From contig CM030935.1 in NCBI GenBank assembly GCA_018136815.1, positions 535,382 to 599,381 on the forward strand: a DNA stretch of 64,000 nt, written 5' to 3'. Position 1 is the stretch's first letter, and the number at the start of each line of letters is the position of its first letter. The notes under the pieces are model-generated. The model ran no database searches. It worked only from the letters and a program-made list of their open reading frames with translations, and was not told where the DNA came from. Below, one piece after another: positions 9,261 to 21,180 of the stretch. The stretch comes from Isochrysis galbana. Its lineage: Eukaryota > Haptophyta > Isochrysidales > Isochrysidaceae. Made by a program: the position numbers and the translations under genes.

Positions 9261-9872
9261 CTAGAAGTTGCCGCGCTCGTAGCCGAACGAGAAAATACCA
9301 CTGGTGTACGCAAAGAAGAGGAGAAGGAAAGGAATGAAGGCAGCGTAGAGCCCTGCACCTTGAGTCGCGAGATCAACGCCACCATCACCGCCGTTGTCGG
9401 CAAAATCAGGAACCCACTCCGGCTACGATGGATTCGTGTGGTGTAGGAGGTGAGCTTGCACGCAACATGCAGCCCCGAGCGCCTTCTGGTAGCTAAAGCG
9501 TATGCACTCGACACACCAGCTCGTCACAAGCACAAGCGTGGTGGAAGGCAGAGCTTACCCGCGAGACAGTGTCAATCTCGTCGTCGTAGAAGTTGCCGCC
9601 GCGGCGCTTAGGGGTCGCCGGTGGCGTTTCCTCCTTCTTGTCCTTCTTGCCGAAGAAGCCAAACTGCATGGTGGGGGACACTGCCGCCCGGCTACAGACA
9701 TGCCAGAAAAGGGTGTGGGCTGGGTGGGTTCATGGCGGCGCGGGTAGTGGGGAGTGAGCAGGCCGGGAGTTTTCTTGCACCCGCTGATCTGAGGACGGCA
9801 AAGCGGCGCCGCCATCTGCAGCGCCACGCAGGCCGAGAGGACGGTGGAGAGAAGGAGCGCGCGGAACATCAT
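9261..9872 (-). CDS. Small plastid-targeted single-span membrane protein (three exons)
   Basis: Spliced by eye from exon 1 9872-9781, exon 2 9691-9559 and exon 3 9422-9261; the introns begin gtgcaag and gtaagc and end ctgtag and cgtag, and both phases fit. The product is 128 residues. The N-terminus MMFRALLLSTVLSACVALQM is a typical signal peptide and is followed by a basic, hydroxylated stretch (CRPQISGRAAVSPTMQFGFF), together resembling the bipartite leader of proteins entering a complex plastid. The mature part has a lysine-rich then acidic segment, PEWVPDFADNGGDGG, a single membrane span LYAAFIPFLLLFFAYTSGIF, and a short polar end SFGYERGNF. Size and topology recall small nuclear-encoded thylakoid subunits such as PsbW, but I see no sequence signature that names it. 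If the first of the two adjacent ATGs is not used, the product is one residue shorter. Confidence 0.75.
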
Positions 9873-9983
9873 CTCTCGCGGGTCACTCGTCGCTCTCGCT
9901 CTCCGCCCTCCCCCCACCCCCCCGACCTGAGCCCTAAAATAATTCCTTTGTTGTGGTCGTCGGTTGCTACCGCTAGGGCGGGC

Positions 9984-10150
9984 TAGGGCGGTCAAACATT
10001 ATTTTAACTTCTTAGGGTGAAAAATGAGAAGGTCAGGATTGAGTGAGGAATTACACCAAAGCAAAGCGGTAGAAACCCTGGAACACACCCATCTACCAAT
10101 CTCGCACAAATTCGGTGCCCTTTGGACCCCAGACCCAGACCCCCCCGGAG
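9984..10150 (+). mobile_element. Terminal segment of the TAGGGCGGTCAAACA family
   Basis: Begins tagggcggtcaaacattat and continues with ttttaacttcttagggtgaa and cggtgccctttgga. These match the right-hand end of the element at 62528-63957 read in reverse. Only this end is present here; beyond about 10150 the sequence changes. The following 10150-10488 carries several tgacgtca-type palindromes and no gene. Confidence 0.65.
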
Positions 10151-10488
10151 CCTAGTTGTCACATCAGGCCTGACGTCACTGTCGTCAGGTAGGTGTCAGG
10201 TCAGTTGACAGTTGAACTTGACGGTGACCGTCAGACGTCTCGTCATATGGCTGACCGATCTACGATTAAAAATATTAGAAAGGAATATATAAAAGGTACA
10301 AGTTGTCACAAAACGAGTGACTGGTGCTGGTGCCGAAAGCACTATCATTACTAGCACATGCTCGAGCAGTCTCGAACGCGTGCCACGAGGAATCCAATCT
10401 GTGCCGCGAGGCACTGTGCCACCCTCGCGTGCGTTAGACACATATGGTCGAATTTTGCACAATATGGCTTATTTTTATAAACATTAAT

Positions 10489-11213
10489 TAGACCTGACGT
10501 CAGGTTACCCGTGTTCACCGACGCCCGACAGCCTTAAAGCCCTATACATGATAGCGTGGAGATTCATAATAGGCGACTTCTACAAAGTAGAATTCGACAA
10601 CTACACCTTCCACCACGTGCCCTGCATCAAGAGGACCCTGACCAGGTTGACGGTCCTGGTTAGAGGCTCAGAACCCTCAGACAGAACCACATCAGCACGC
10701 ACGAGCAAAGCATCCCAGGGGAGAAAACCAAAGATCAAGAACACACGAGAGCTTGGCGCCCCGGCTTTTGACTTTTGACACCAACGACAAGGGCGTCCTC
10801 GTGATGAGCTCGAACCTGACTTTGATAGCACAGGCGCTCAACATAACGGGACGAATCGCTTGAACACAATAACAATAACCGCTCCTCACTACCGAACTAC
10901 CCGCCCTCTACCCCCAGACATACGGCAGCCCACGATCCATGACGCGACTTCCAAGATAACCACACAACCAACCGATAGCCCGACGGCGCAGGAGTCCTGC
11001 AGGAGGAAGGAGAGAATCATGCCGCCGGGGATCGGTCCACGCCGCCTGCCATCGGAAGCCCCACACACCCAGACCCTAGGTAGTGCACGAAGGGACGCGC
11101 CGCAAGGTAGGTGGAGGGGGGATAAGAGAAGCGGGCGAGGCTACGTAGATGCTGAGCAGGGTCGCACGCGCGGCGAGACTATTAAGAAGTTTTTTTTAGA
11201 CCTGACGTCAGGT
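10489..11213 (+). mobile_element. 5'-truncated LINE1-type copy with 17-bp target duplication
   Basis: Body 10506-11196 between exact copies of tagacctgacgtcaggt (10489-10505 and 11197-11213). Coding starts mid-ORF2 (SLKALYMIAWRFIIGDFYKV) and parallels the 1.6-kb copy for about 110 codons; one frame change near 10778 separates KIKNTRELGAPAFDF from the last part (…LIAQALNITGRIA, TGA near 10863). The 3' region ends gagactattaagaag plus T-tract. The target itself is palindromic (ctgacgtcag). Confidence 0.88.
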
Positions 11214-11342
11214 CTGACGTCACTGGTGTCGGGTTGTGTTGTTGTGTTAGGCCCCGTGGACATGACATCTGACGATAGGTTTGACAACCGGGCCCCGGAG
11301 CCCTCACAACGAAGCGTAAGCGTAAAGCCCAAACGTAACATG

Positions 11343-11500
11343 TAGGGCGGTCAAACAGGGTTTTTATTAGGGGTAAGAAAATGACCATCTCAGGGCTGAG
11401 AAAATTTGAGAATTTTTTTCGGTAGAAAGTTCCCAATACACCCAACAAGCACGTATCCGGGGCCCATTAGGACCAAGACCCCCCTTGGCCCTTGGGCCCC
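11343..11500 (+). mobile_element. Second terminal segment of the TAGGGCGGTCAAACA family
   Basis: Starts tagggcggtcaaacagggt and keeps the family order (…taagaaaatg…, tatccggggccca, accaagaccccc). It has diverged more than the 9984 copy and lies in the same orientation. No partner inverted end was found nearby. Sequence from 11500 to 11693 carries two short blocks (11578-11620 and 11656-11682) that recur, in the opposite order, at 20601-20830. Confidence 0.5.
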
Positions 11501-11693
11501 CACCCCCACAACAAAACGTAACCAAATGCTAACAAAAGACTCCAAAGTCGCTGAAAAGCTCAATTTCAAATCGAGACCGGGCGCGCTGCGTGCCCGTTTT
11601 CGAGTTTTCGACGATCCATCCAGATGAGTGACCCCGCCAGACATCAAACACACAGGGGCCACCCGGACAGTCACGCCAATCGGGCGAGCAGAT

Positions 11694-12626
11694 CGTCCAT
11701 CTCAGAGGGGAACTACTTTTATCAGCAGGAGGCCAATGGGGGCCTCGCGCCCCCCCTCTCTCCATCGCAGACACCTCCTGGGTGGGCCTACACAACCACC
11801 TCAGCCCCTGCCTGCTGACAGGGGCTAAGCTGACACCACCCTGGCCCAGACCTTCGCCGAGCGCGCGCCGCGCGCCGCACGCACTCGCCTACATTGGCCC
11901 TCGCTCGTACTGACCCCCCCCTCACCACTGAGCCACAGACCACCAAGGCCGCCAGGAGGGCACCCAGGGCCAGCGAGGCGAGCGAGCGGTGAGAGGCAGG
12001 AGAGGCCAGGGGCACTGCCCCACCCTCCATTGCCCATTGCCCCCTGAGCTGCCCTGGCTGGCCCCCTTGGGGGCCCTGAGGGGCCTCCCAGAAGGGGGTC
12101 ATGGCGCGCGCCATGCAGCACACGCCCGTAGGAGAACGAAGAGAACGACGGGAAAAGAACGATAAAAAAAGACACGATCTGGCCCGATAATAGGTAAGAT
12201 AACCGCCCATTTACGGTATATCAACGGGAAGACACCCCGTGCGGCAGTCAAACACCGCGCAAGTGCGGCAGCGGACGAAAAAAGGAAAAGGGCCGAAGGG
12301 CGGGGCCCGAGACCCCCCGGGCCCCGGGGAACACGGGAACACTAAAGGCGTTTTAGGTTTTACGTTTGTCTGCCACAAGAACACCCAACAACCAACAATA
12401 GCGGTCTGCCCCAGCCCGCCCCCCTTGCGCTGGGCCCGTCGTAGTGCACGCCCCCCCCCCCCCCCCGATACCAAAGACAAAGGAATGAAGGGGGTAGTGT
12501 AAAGGGAGTGAGTGTTCTGGGGTATAGGCGATGGCGTGAGTCGGTACCGTGAGTGCGTGATCCTTTATAGCTAGCGGTAGTAGCCTGAATCTTCAGATGT
12601 TTTCCCCCCCGTCCATCTCAGAGGGG
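11694..12626 (+). mobile_element. GC-rich non-coding retroposon (family B) with 17-bp target duplication
   Basis: Body 11711-12609 between exact copies of cgtccatctcagagggg (11694-11710, 12610-12626). It begins aactacttttat, a damaged form of the CTACTTTTATAAGTAG hairpin seen at 50845. It has a second hairpin (cagcccctgcc/gacaggggct near 11797), the shared GC-rich core around 11960-12080 (gccagcgaggcgagcg, ccctgagctgcc), and ends gcctgaatcttcagatg plus a T then C tract. No long frame with protein-like composition. The 3' 130 bp are nearly identical to 52190-52319. It interrupts older repeat DNA. Confidence 0.85.
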
Positions 12627-12670
12627 AGGGGAGCGGCGAGCGCTCCATGACGCTATCCGTTTACTGATAG
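12627..12670 (-). mobile_element. Relic of a LINE2 5' end
   Basis: The words gcgctccatgacgctatc and actgatagttgcag correspond to the 5' end of the LINE2 copy at 25913-25945 (gcgctccatgaccctatc, taacgatagttggag), with the hairpin damaged. Sequence 12670-12966 is otherwise featureless and probably the 3' flank of the kinase gene. Confidence 0.5.
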
Positions 12671-12966
12671 TTGCAGAACAGATAGTAGATGACGCGCATA
12701 CGCACGAGAGCACAACGCACAACAAACAAAAAAGTACCGACCGTGTTCCCAACAAACAAGACAACGACACGCGGCACGCGGGAGAAGAAGAGGTGCATGT
12801 GTGCACAACCAAATAGGGCATGTGCGGTCATGTGAAGCGAGAATCGTGAGTCGTAGCTTAGCGTGGATACCTCGACGGCTGCATGATATGTTGCGCAACG
12901 CTTCCGGAAATGCGCCTTCAGCATAGGCTATCCTGTCGTTTCTGTATTTACAGGCGGAGCTTCCAC

Positions 12967-15900
12967 CTAATCTGACCCCTGATTTTGAAAGCGGATTGGC
13001 GCGTCATTAGGCTGGCGATCGGCGCCATCGTTCACGAGGCTGTCTCCACCCCCGGTTGAAAGGATGGGAACTGCATCCAATACAAGTACCGTGCTATACT
13101 TATCATCTATAGGAGTTGCTGCTGAACGGTCTTTTGTTTCTCGAACCGCCGCCGTTGCAGGACTAGTCGACGGCTCGGGAGGTTGACGTGCTGAGGGTCT
13201 CCTAGGGTGTCGCGAGCAGCGCTCTTGTTTGGCAGCAGCCGCAGCTAGAGCAGCCAGGCTATTGCAAGGCACCGAGGGTCTGGCCGCCGCACGGAGCTTA
13301 CCATTCGTCTCCATCGATGACGAACTCCGATCGATTGCCTTGCCTCTACGTGTCCTGGATCCCCGTCCGAGCTCGCAATTCACACTTGACGCCGAAACTG
13401 CAAGGTTCAGCAATTCGACCTTGGCGGGAGGTGAATGCTCTCCCGAGCTCTTGCAATTTGGGACGTATGTCCCACGATGGGTCCAATCACGAGTCGGCAC
13501 ATCAGACTTAGCCCGCTTACGTGGCTGCCGACCTTCCACCATCGCACTCATATCTAGACCTGCCATTGCGCCCATAATTGGATGTTCTGGCACCAACGAG
13601 AGGAGCTCGCGCGTCCCACGACAGCGGGAACGCGCTGCAGCCCTTGAGGGTGTGTGTGACGACGAAGCCGGTGGCCGTTCACAGGGCTTTGATGCTGAAT
13701 ACAACTTCGCGCGTGCAGCATGATCCGCGGTGCTAGCGCCATGCTCGGGGTCGACGACCCTTGCGGAGCCCAAAATGTGGGAGCCGTCCGACAGGGCCGT
13801 GGGTCGACTAGTGAGCACTGCCCACACGCCAGTCTGGCCGTCGAATGACAGAGCTGACTCGTCGCCGCAGGAAGTAGGCAAAGTCTCCGTTCCAGCGGGC
13901 GAGCCTGTCCCTTCCTCGTCTCCACTCAAGGTATGCATAGTACTGAGCGCTCGCTTGGCACGCGAGTTGGAGCAAAGCTCTTCTCCGATTTCCATGAGCC
14001 TTCGAACTTCAGGCACAGCCTTTGGGCGTTTGGCAACCGGCTTCGCGGCGCGTGGGCTGTTAATGGCTTGCGGAACGGCGAATGAATCTTTCGAGAGACC
14101 AATCCCGTTGTTCGTGATTTCCCCTCCGCCCGCGTTGTCAACTTCTTCAATCAAGCTCAAGCCAGGCCCACCAACTTCTGCAGCAAGCTCATCCCAGGGC
14201 CCATCACCCGCTTCTCTGTTGGCGGCGATTTTTGACACCTTCACGTCTGAGTGAACATCATCGCCATCTAATGACGTTGGTCCAACACGGGTCACATCCG
14301 TACCTCCATTCTTGTTCTCATGTGCCAAAGCAACTGTCGCGTCTGCGCCTCGTGCTCGCCCCCTCGCGCCGGCGCGGGATGCTTGGAGCCTCGTAACGCT
14401 CGGCCCCGCTCCAGCATTGGCTGCTGCGGTATCCTTGCCGAAAGCCGACTCTGAGCGCCTCTTCGCAAGCGCTCCTTTTAGGTCAAATGCTCTCCGCTCA
14501 TTATCCATCCCTTTCGGAGTGCCGACAAATATCTGGTCATGCGCAACGATTCGATGGCCACGGCGAGAGGAGTTGATCGCACGAGAGATTGCAACCAAAT
14601 CGGAGTCGTGATTGGTGAGATGGCCAAGCTCGCGCCATATGAGAGATCGCTTCCGTCTAGGCTTCATAGGTAGAATTGATTGAGCGCCGGAGCTCGCCAA
14701 CATTAACTCCTCACTTACATCAACGTCTTCGCTCGAAGTAGTCGTTGATGCACTCTTCCTCTCTCCACCAGCGGAAGTGACACGATCTCGGAGCATGATA
14801 TCCGCTTCAGCCGACGGCTTGGTCACCGCGGCACGCGTGTCCGGGAAGTCAGGTTGTGACGGATGGGACGAGTCATCGATGTGCTCGCAACAAGAAACCA
14901 ATGGCGGCCCGAGGATTTGTGGCGCAGAATTCGAGCGTGCGTCGCGGGTGATCGACGGCGCATGTGGGGGTGAGTGAGTGAGGCCCACCATCGAGCAGTT
15001 GACCCCAACGCCGGAAAGGGGCACGGCGTCGAGGCATTCAGATGCATGCGAGGCAGACACATTGATGGTACGCGCGTTGCCGGAGGTAGATGCATGTCCC
15101 GACGGGTCGTTGGTAGAAGAGCTAGCCTGCTCACAGTTGTCTGTGATTGCCTTAACATCCCACTGGCTTCTCCTTGGCCGCTGTGCACCTTCGGATCTCG
15201 TCGCAATGGTCATCGCAGGCGTCGTCGTTCTTATACATCCACCCGTAGGATCTACATCCTCACAGGCGAGCTTGCGCCTGTCTTCATGCTTCTTGAGTTC
15301 ATGGCTACCACCAGTTGGACTATGCGCAATGGCCTCATGGACACCATCGTCACTAGCCTCGTGCAACACCACCACGCCACCGCCCTCAGCCTCAACATCA
15401 TGTCGGGTATCATGGAAATGATTGGGTTCGTCGTCTTGCGACGACGCGTGTTTCCCAGACGCGTGATGGCGGTGTTCCCATCCACAAGTCTTGTTGCCAT
15501 CCGAGAGTGGCCCTTCCATGCCGCACTCTTGCGGGATATCATGCCATTGCTCATGCTCGGTCTCGCGCTGAAGCATGCGACTCCCCGGGGAGTCCCTTGG
15601 CTGAGACTGCCAGCCTATCCCGCCATCGAGGTTGAGGCACGAGGGGCTCTCCTTCACATCGTGGCAGTCAGATCCTTGTGTGGCCTCAGGTTTTGAGTTT
15701 CCTGTCTCGTCACCACTTTCCCTAGCCACTACGCAGTGGCCTTGCGAGTGGGCTGAATTCTTCTCTCGTATCGACACTACGGGTACTGGAGCATCGCCTT
15801 CCTTTTCCGGCCGCAACATGTGCCCTGTCGACCATGGAGACAGCTTCGACGAGGAGCAATCTACACTTGGCGACACTTGGCATGGAATATCGGGGCTCGT

Positions 15901-18175
15901 AGCGGGCTCGGGTGCGGCAATAGGTGGCACCGGCTTCATCCTTGACAGCTCTCGGATGGCGACGCGAAAGGCAGTGTAGTCTGGCGTCGCGTCGAAGCTT
16001 AAACGAGACAAGGCTGCGAATATGCGGCAGAGAGGCCTCGGGGCGGGGGCGAGGGTAATTTGACGGCAACCATCCAAGGGTCGATCAAGTTTTANNNNNN
16101 NNNNNNNNNNNNNNNNNNNNNNNNNNNNNNNNNNNNNNNNNNNNNNNNNNNNNNNNNNNNNNNNNNNNNNNNNNNNNNNNNNNNNNNNNNNNNNGGACGG
16201 GTGGAGAAGTTGGAGTTGGAGACGATATTTTTTGATCCAAAGCTCCGTCGCCTGCTGAGTCGGGGCATTGATCGGAAGTGTCGGTGATTTGACTGGAGAG
16301 GTGTGGTCATCCGGCAGGACGCATGTTCCTTGTTGTGTTGTCGCGGCAAAAGGTGCGCAATCCCGTGGTGCTCCTAATGCTATGATCGTCGCCAGGTTGC
16401 TTTGCTATTTGGTGGCGACTCTTCTCTCGGCTCGGCGATGGCCACCACTCTTCTCCCCGCCACCCCTTGCCTGCCTGATGCACGTGAAACATGCATGCTC
16501 ACCCTGAAGAGCTAAAAATTCCAGGATGTCGCGCAAGTGCTTTCGCTTCTGAGCGAGAACGGCGTCCCGGTCTCGGTTGGAAGCCCACGGAAGATCGCCC
16601 TGAGCAAGCTCGCTCAAGAGGTAGAGTAGGGACCAAAGGTCATCGGCGCGACCAAGGTCTTGAGCCTGCACATCGTATGCGTTACGGGGAAGAGATCGGG
16701 CGTCACGGACCGCGGATGCATGCAAGAGCTTCGGGGGACAAGGCAAGGCAAGCATCCTTCAGAGCGTGGCTTCTCCAGAGGTTCAGCCTCGGTCCTTTGC
16801 TCAACCGCTTCATGTACGCGGCGTGGTCCAGATTTCGCTTGTGCGGTTCATTGTGTGCTGTGGTGCTCAGCACACTTTCACATGTGGTTTCCATACTGGC
16901 CATCCCGCTGGAGCACACCTCGTGGGAGCGAATGGAGGCGTATTTACAAGTGCCACGGAATTCCGCCGTTTTCCGTGCAGGCTTTGCGCGACCTGAGCCG
17001 GCATCGAGGGAGATGAGTGAGTCTCGTGGAAGCTCATCCGTCAACGGCTAAAGTCGGGACAATGCAGGTCTCCAAGGCTGGCGAAAGGGGAAGGATGAAG
17101 CTATATTGGTTGGCAGGGTGTCAGACTCCGAGAGAGCATGTGCCAGTGATTGCTGGAGGTGGTTTGGAAGTGTGCTCGAGGTAGGATGCATTGCCTACTC
17201 CGACGTGCTATCCAAAGCGAACATCGGTGCATACCGTCCGCTTGTCGCCATCGCCGAGCCAAACCGAAGTCTATCAAGAAGCAAGAGGGAGAACCGATGC
17301 CCGCAGCCGCATTCTCAAGGCCACCTCGGTGTGCAGAGGCGGCGTCCGCGCTGCAGTCGGTCGCGCACTGAGCTAGAATAGCTGTGTCGTCACCAACCGC
17401 AAGGCAAAAATTCGAAGGCTTCACGTCCCGATGAACCCACCCTTGATCATGTAGTGCCTACAAAACCCATGGTGGAGAGCCTCAGAGCCTCACAGGCGGC
17501 GATCACGATCACCTTCCCTCGGTGTAGGGATGGCCAAGGCCGCCGACTATCACCAGAAGTGGGGGATGCAGATCCTATGTCCCATTCCGTAGGGGCGCCT
17601 AACCAATTGACTTGGTTACAACCACCCATTCACATGCGATCTAGTGGAGAAAGGTAGATAAGCCTCTTCGATCAGGACACCTCACGCACCTGCAGCGCGT
17701 CGAGCATCTGCATCCCCAGATGAGATACTAGACCCACGGGCAGGCGCCGATGCGGCACCGTCTTTCTTATCTCCGACAAATTGCGGCCAAGCATTTCCAT
17801 GACCACGTAGAGAATGTTGCAAGCATTTTTGCTGGGGACAGCTGTGTCCAACCCCGACCTGGGCATGCGGCCGAGCTCTACGTAAATGGCAACGGGGCAG
17901 TTGCTCCCCTGGAGCTCGCGTAGCACGGCGTCTTCGGTCTTGAGCATTGAGCAACTCCTCTGTTCACGTGCCACTTTGATCGCGACGCTCAGGTGCCTCC
18001 CTTTCTCGGTGCGCGGTGCACTCATATCGTACGCCTCGTAGATCTCGGAGAATGCGCCACGCCCAAGCATGCGGCGTACGAGCCAGCGCGAGCCGAGCAT
18101 ATCACCGCGCCGGAGCCGCCCCGTCTCGCTCGGCGGCGGCGATGAGTGCGCTGTTACACCATCTTCGTCGTGCAT
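12967..18175 (-). CDS. Casein kinase 1 / tau-tubulin-kinase-like protein kinase with long C-terminal tail
   Basis: Minus-strand gene. Exons resolved: 18175-17690 (start MHDEDGV…), 17457-17235, 16992-16919, 16665-16503, then one beginning near 16248, an assembly gap (16095-16194), and a last coding block to the stop at 12967-12969. All introns are GT..AG and in phase. Kinase landmarks in order: glycine loop LGRGAFSEIYEAYD, VAIKV lysine, WVHRDVKPSNF catalytic loop, LIDFGLARRW, AEFRGTCKYASIRSHE in place of the APE region, and DDLWSLLYLLSEL. HRDVKPSNF, FRGT.KYAS and DDLWSL are hallmarks of the CK1/TTBK group. After the gap FAALSRLSFDATPDYTAF closes the catalytic domain. The remaining roughly 970 residues are serine/histidine/acid-rich without a recognised domain and are likely disordered and regulatory. 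The gap may hide part of the C-lobe. Confidence 0.85.
16095..16194. other. Assembly gap (100 N) inside the kinase gene
   Basis: Exactly 100 N, the usual placeholder for a gap of unknown length. It falls between two coding blocks of the kinase gene. Confidence 0.95.
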
Positions 18176-18457
18176 GGCCAGAGGAGGGATGCTGCAGCGC
18201 ACAGTGCCGTGCAGCTGATAGAGGCAGCCGCGGGGCTCAGTGAGCGCGTGAGAGCGTGCGTACACGAAGGAGAGGGAGAGAGAGGTGCGTGCCTCGTGCA
18301 GGGGCGCGCGTGGCCACCGGAGACAAAGAGCGGCGGCGGGACGCCCGTCCACGCAGCAGTGCCTCGCGGTGCCTGTGAGCCGGCGCCCGGCGTGGCTCGG
18401 AAGGTTCTTCCCAGTTTAGATCACACCCTTTTCATTAATTAACTCTTTACTGCCGGC

Positions 18458-19530
18458 TTGAAGCGCCAATTTTGGTGCTTCGGATCCGTCCTCTTCTGCA
18501 GGTGCCCAAGGGATAACGCCTGTGTAAGAGGGATTAGCGCTGCGATGAGGGAAGCTTGCCAATCGGTATTTTCCCCCGAAGCCCCCCCGCTCCCCAAGCC
18601 CCCCCCCCCCCCCCCAGGCCCCCCTCCCCGTTCCCCCTCCGCGCCCCCCTGCGCGCGGCAAGAACCACGAGCATGGACATGGAGGACAAGGAGGTTGAGG
18701 TGGGAGCTGTCCCAGTGGACGACGACGACCTGGAGCCTGGAGCTGGAGCGCCAGGGGCTTCCCTGGGATGACGAGGCCGACTGCGCCCTGTTGTTTGAGG
18801 AGGAGGAGGAGGAGGAGGAGGAGGAGAATGAGGAAGATGGCGATGGCGATGGCGAGGAGGACATTGACATTGTGAACAAGCTGAAGATGGTGAGAGGTGA
18901 GGGGTGAGGGCGGACGGAGGCCGGGCCAACGGCACGATCGAGGCGGAGGTGAGGAGCACTACCGAGGGTGAGACGAGCTAGACGAGCTGGCCAAGGCCAT
19001 GGCCATCAAGACGTACAACTTGGAGGAGGAGGACGTCTCCAGCCTCAAAGAAGGCAGAGCGCAGAGCTCCAACGACACCTCCGTGTACGAGGTCTGCGCC
19101 TGCCGGCGCAAAGGAGCAAGGAGGAGCACGCGGTCATGCTCGTCGAGGCCGTCTGCGAAGGCGTAGAAGTCGACGAGGCGGTCGTCCTTGCTCTACTTCG
19201 TGCAGCGCGTGCGGAGGACGGAGGACCCTTGAGCACTTGAGCACTTGAGCAGCACACGCACCGGCGGCGGCGGCGATGTCTAGCGCGTGCGCCACGAGTC
19301 TGAGGTTGTCTCCCAGCGTGAGTTCGCCTTTATTATCTTCGGTGACAAGGGGTCAAGCAAGGGGTGCCACCTCGTTGACAACAACGTAATCTACGAGTCG
19401 GACATCCAAGCCATGCGCTGCATAGCGATCGAAAGCGGCGCCCACCGTGTGACAGAGTTGATGGATATCTACCTCAAGGGAGGGTCTTGGACCTCGGAGA
19501 AGGAAAAGAAAACGAAGAAGATGTGAAGAT
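18458..19530 (+). pseudogene. Coding-looking remnants of an acidic protein, probably decayed
   Basis: Three plus-strand pieces look like protein: LPWDDEADCALLFEEEEE…DIDIVNKLK (18764-18888), AKAMAIKTYNLEEEDVSSLK with NDTSVYEV (18990-19100), and EFAFIIFGDKGSSKGCHLVD to a lysine-rich end with TGA (19320-19526). Between the second and third, the reading switches frame (QRSKEEHAVMLVEAVCEGVE in another frame at 19110-19170) and stops intervene without good splice sites. I therefore read this as a broken gene, though an intron-rich functional gene is not excluded. No family recognised. Lies head to head with the kinase gene. Confidence 0.35.
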
Positions 19531-19702
19531 TTATGATTTATTTTAGGCTGCCTTATCTGCCTTAATTAAATATGAAAGGTGAAAGGTCTGAAAGGCGCGT
19601 TCTGAAAGGTATGAAAGTGCGCGGCGCGATGTGTCCACACCGTAGATATTAAAAGTCGGCAATAATAGGGTGAGTGTGTGAATATTCTTGTATAATTAAA
19701 CC

Positions 19703-20460
19703 TTTTAATAGTCTCACCGCACACGCGGCCGTGGACCCTCTACTTTCTACTCACGTAGGGAAACTTTCTACACCCCCACTCCCCCGGCCCTTCTCCCCCC
19801 GCCATAAGGCGACTCCCCCCGTGCACTACTAGGGGGATAGGGGTGGAGGGCTTAGATATGGTCCGGTGGCCCGCGCCTCCCCCCGGTGATCATTCCCCCT
19901 CTTCCCCCTTCCTCCTATGTCTCCGAGTGGGCGGCGGTCTCAGCCCCGACTTATCCTGTAAACAGGTGCGGGACTTACCTATTTTCCGGTGGGCGGAGCT
20001 CTCGCTCCGCCCACCCCCTTCTCCGCGCTCTCTCTCCCCTCTCCTGCAGGCACGCGCGATGGCGCGCCTGCGGCAGGCCTGCAGCTGCCCCTGGCGACCC
20101 CTGGAGGCTCCTGGAGGCCAGCTTTGGGGGCAGAGGAGGCTGGGGCTGGGCCCTGGCCTGCCTCCCCTGCCTCTCCCTCGCTGGCGCTCCTGAGCCTCTG
20201 GGGCCCCCAATCTGCACCTGTCTGCCTGTTGACCAGGGGGGGAGGGTGGGTTGGAGCGATGGGCTGGTCACGAGGGGCCAGAATGGGCGAATGGGGCGAG
20301 CCTGTGGGGAAGGGAGTGGGTCAGTAGGGCAGTGGCCTCCTGGCAAGCCATCAGGCGTGCCAGGAGGATGGGTGGTTCCTCCCCCATGGCAGGGGAGGAG
20401 TGGAGAGAGGGGGGGGCTCGTGCCCCCCCCATGGGTCAACCAAGTATAAACTTAGTTGGC
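19703..20460 (-). mobile_element. GC-rich non-coding retroposon (family A), near-identical to 52.5 kb
   Basis: Read on the minus strand it starts CAACTAAGTTTATACTTGG (a 5' hairpin, at 20460), passes the core with gccagcgagggagaggcagg, and ends gtgagactattaaaagg plus T's at about 19703. It aligns along almost its whole length with 52500-53250 in inverted orientation; differences near the 3' end are larger. I did not find a matching target duplication, so one flank may be rearranged. Confidence 0.75.
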
Positions 20461-20499
20461 GATGAAGTAACAGGATGCGCGGCGCGCGGCGCCGCGCTA

Positions 20500-20860
20500 C
20501 TCATCCTCAAGCCACAAGGGGGGGGGGCGCTGCGGCCTCCTTGTGATATCCATCCGCCAAGATGGGGGACACCGCCGGACGCCGGACGCTAAATACACGG
20601 AGGCCACCCGGACAGTCACACAGTCACGCCAATCGGATTCCAATCGGGCAGGCTGCGCGCCGAGCGCCGACGCGCCGAGGCCTCGTCGAAATATCGAAAT
20701 CAACCATCCGCGGATCCGCGGAGCCCTTTGGACGTTGACGCCTGACATCTCCGAGTGAGGCCCAGAGAGCCCAACTTCGAACTGATGCCGGGCGCGCCGC
20801 GTGCCCGTGCCCGTTTTCGACGATCCATGATCCATGCGCCCCACTCCCACTCTTCACTCT
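20500..20860 (+). repeat. Repeat sharing two blocks with 11.6 kb
   Basis: Blocks ggccacccggacagtcac (20601) and gcgtgcccgttttcgacgat-like (20800-20825) recur at 11656 and 11590, but in the reverse order, as if the underlying unit were tandem or permuted. No coding. The stretch 20860-21180 shows nothing further. Confidence 0.45.
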
Positions 20861-21180
20861 TCACTCTTTTCTACTTTCTACTTTTGTGAACTGTGAACGG
20901 CGAGATCTCTGCGTGCTGTGCGGACCCGAAAGCATCGAAACTGATGCTTTTGCCGTCGGTGAAGAGTTAAAGGCCATTGAAGGGGTACGCACACAACTGA
21001 ATACGTACCGGGCTACCAGGCTGTATTACGAAGTTTTATTTTAGAGCGAAGCTTGATCACTACCTCAGGGGACTCCCAGTATACTAGAATACTGAAGTCT
21101 CATCGTCTCATCAGCCGCCGCCTCCTCGGCGCGGCGCCCTCGTCCCTCGCCCTCAGCACTCCTCCTCTCTATAATACTTT

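Noticed and set aside
14974-15696. Plus-strand ORFs of 147-240 codons
   Set aside because: Shadows of the kinase tail coded on the minus strand.
18439-18959. Minus-strand serine-rich ORF (SSSSSSSSSS)
   Set aside because: Antisense of the gaggag run in the plus-strand acidic segment; the other strand has the better protein-like context.
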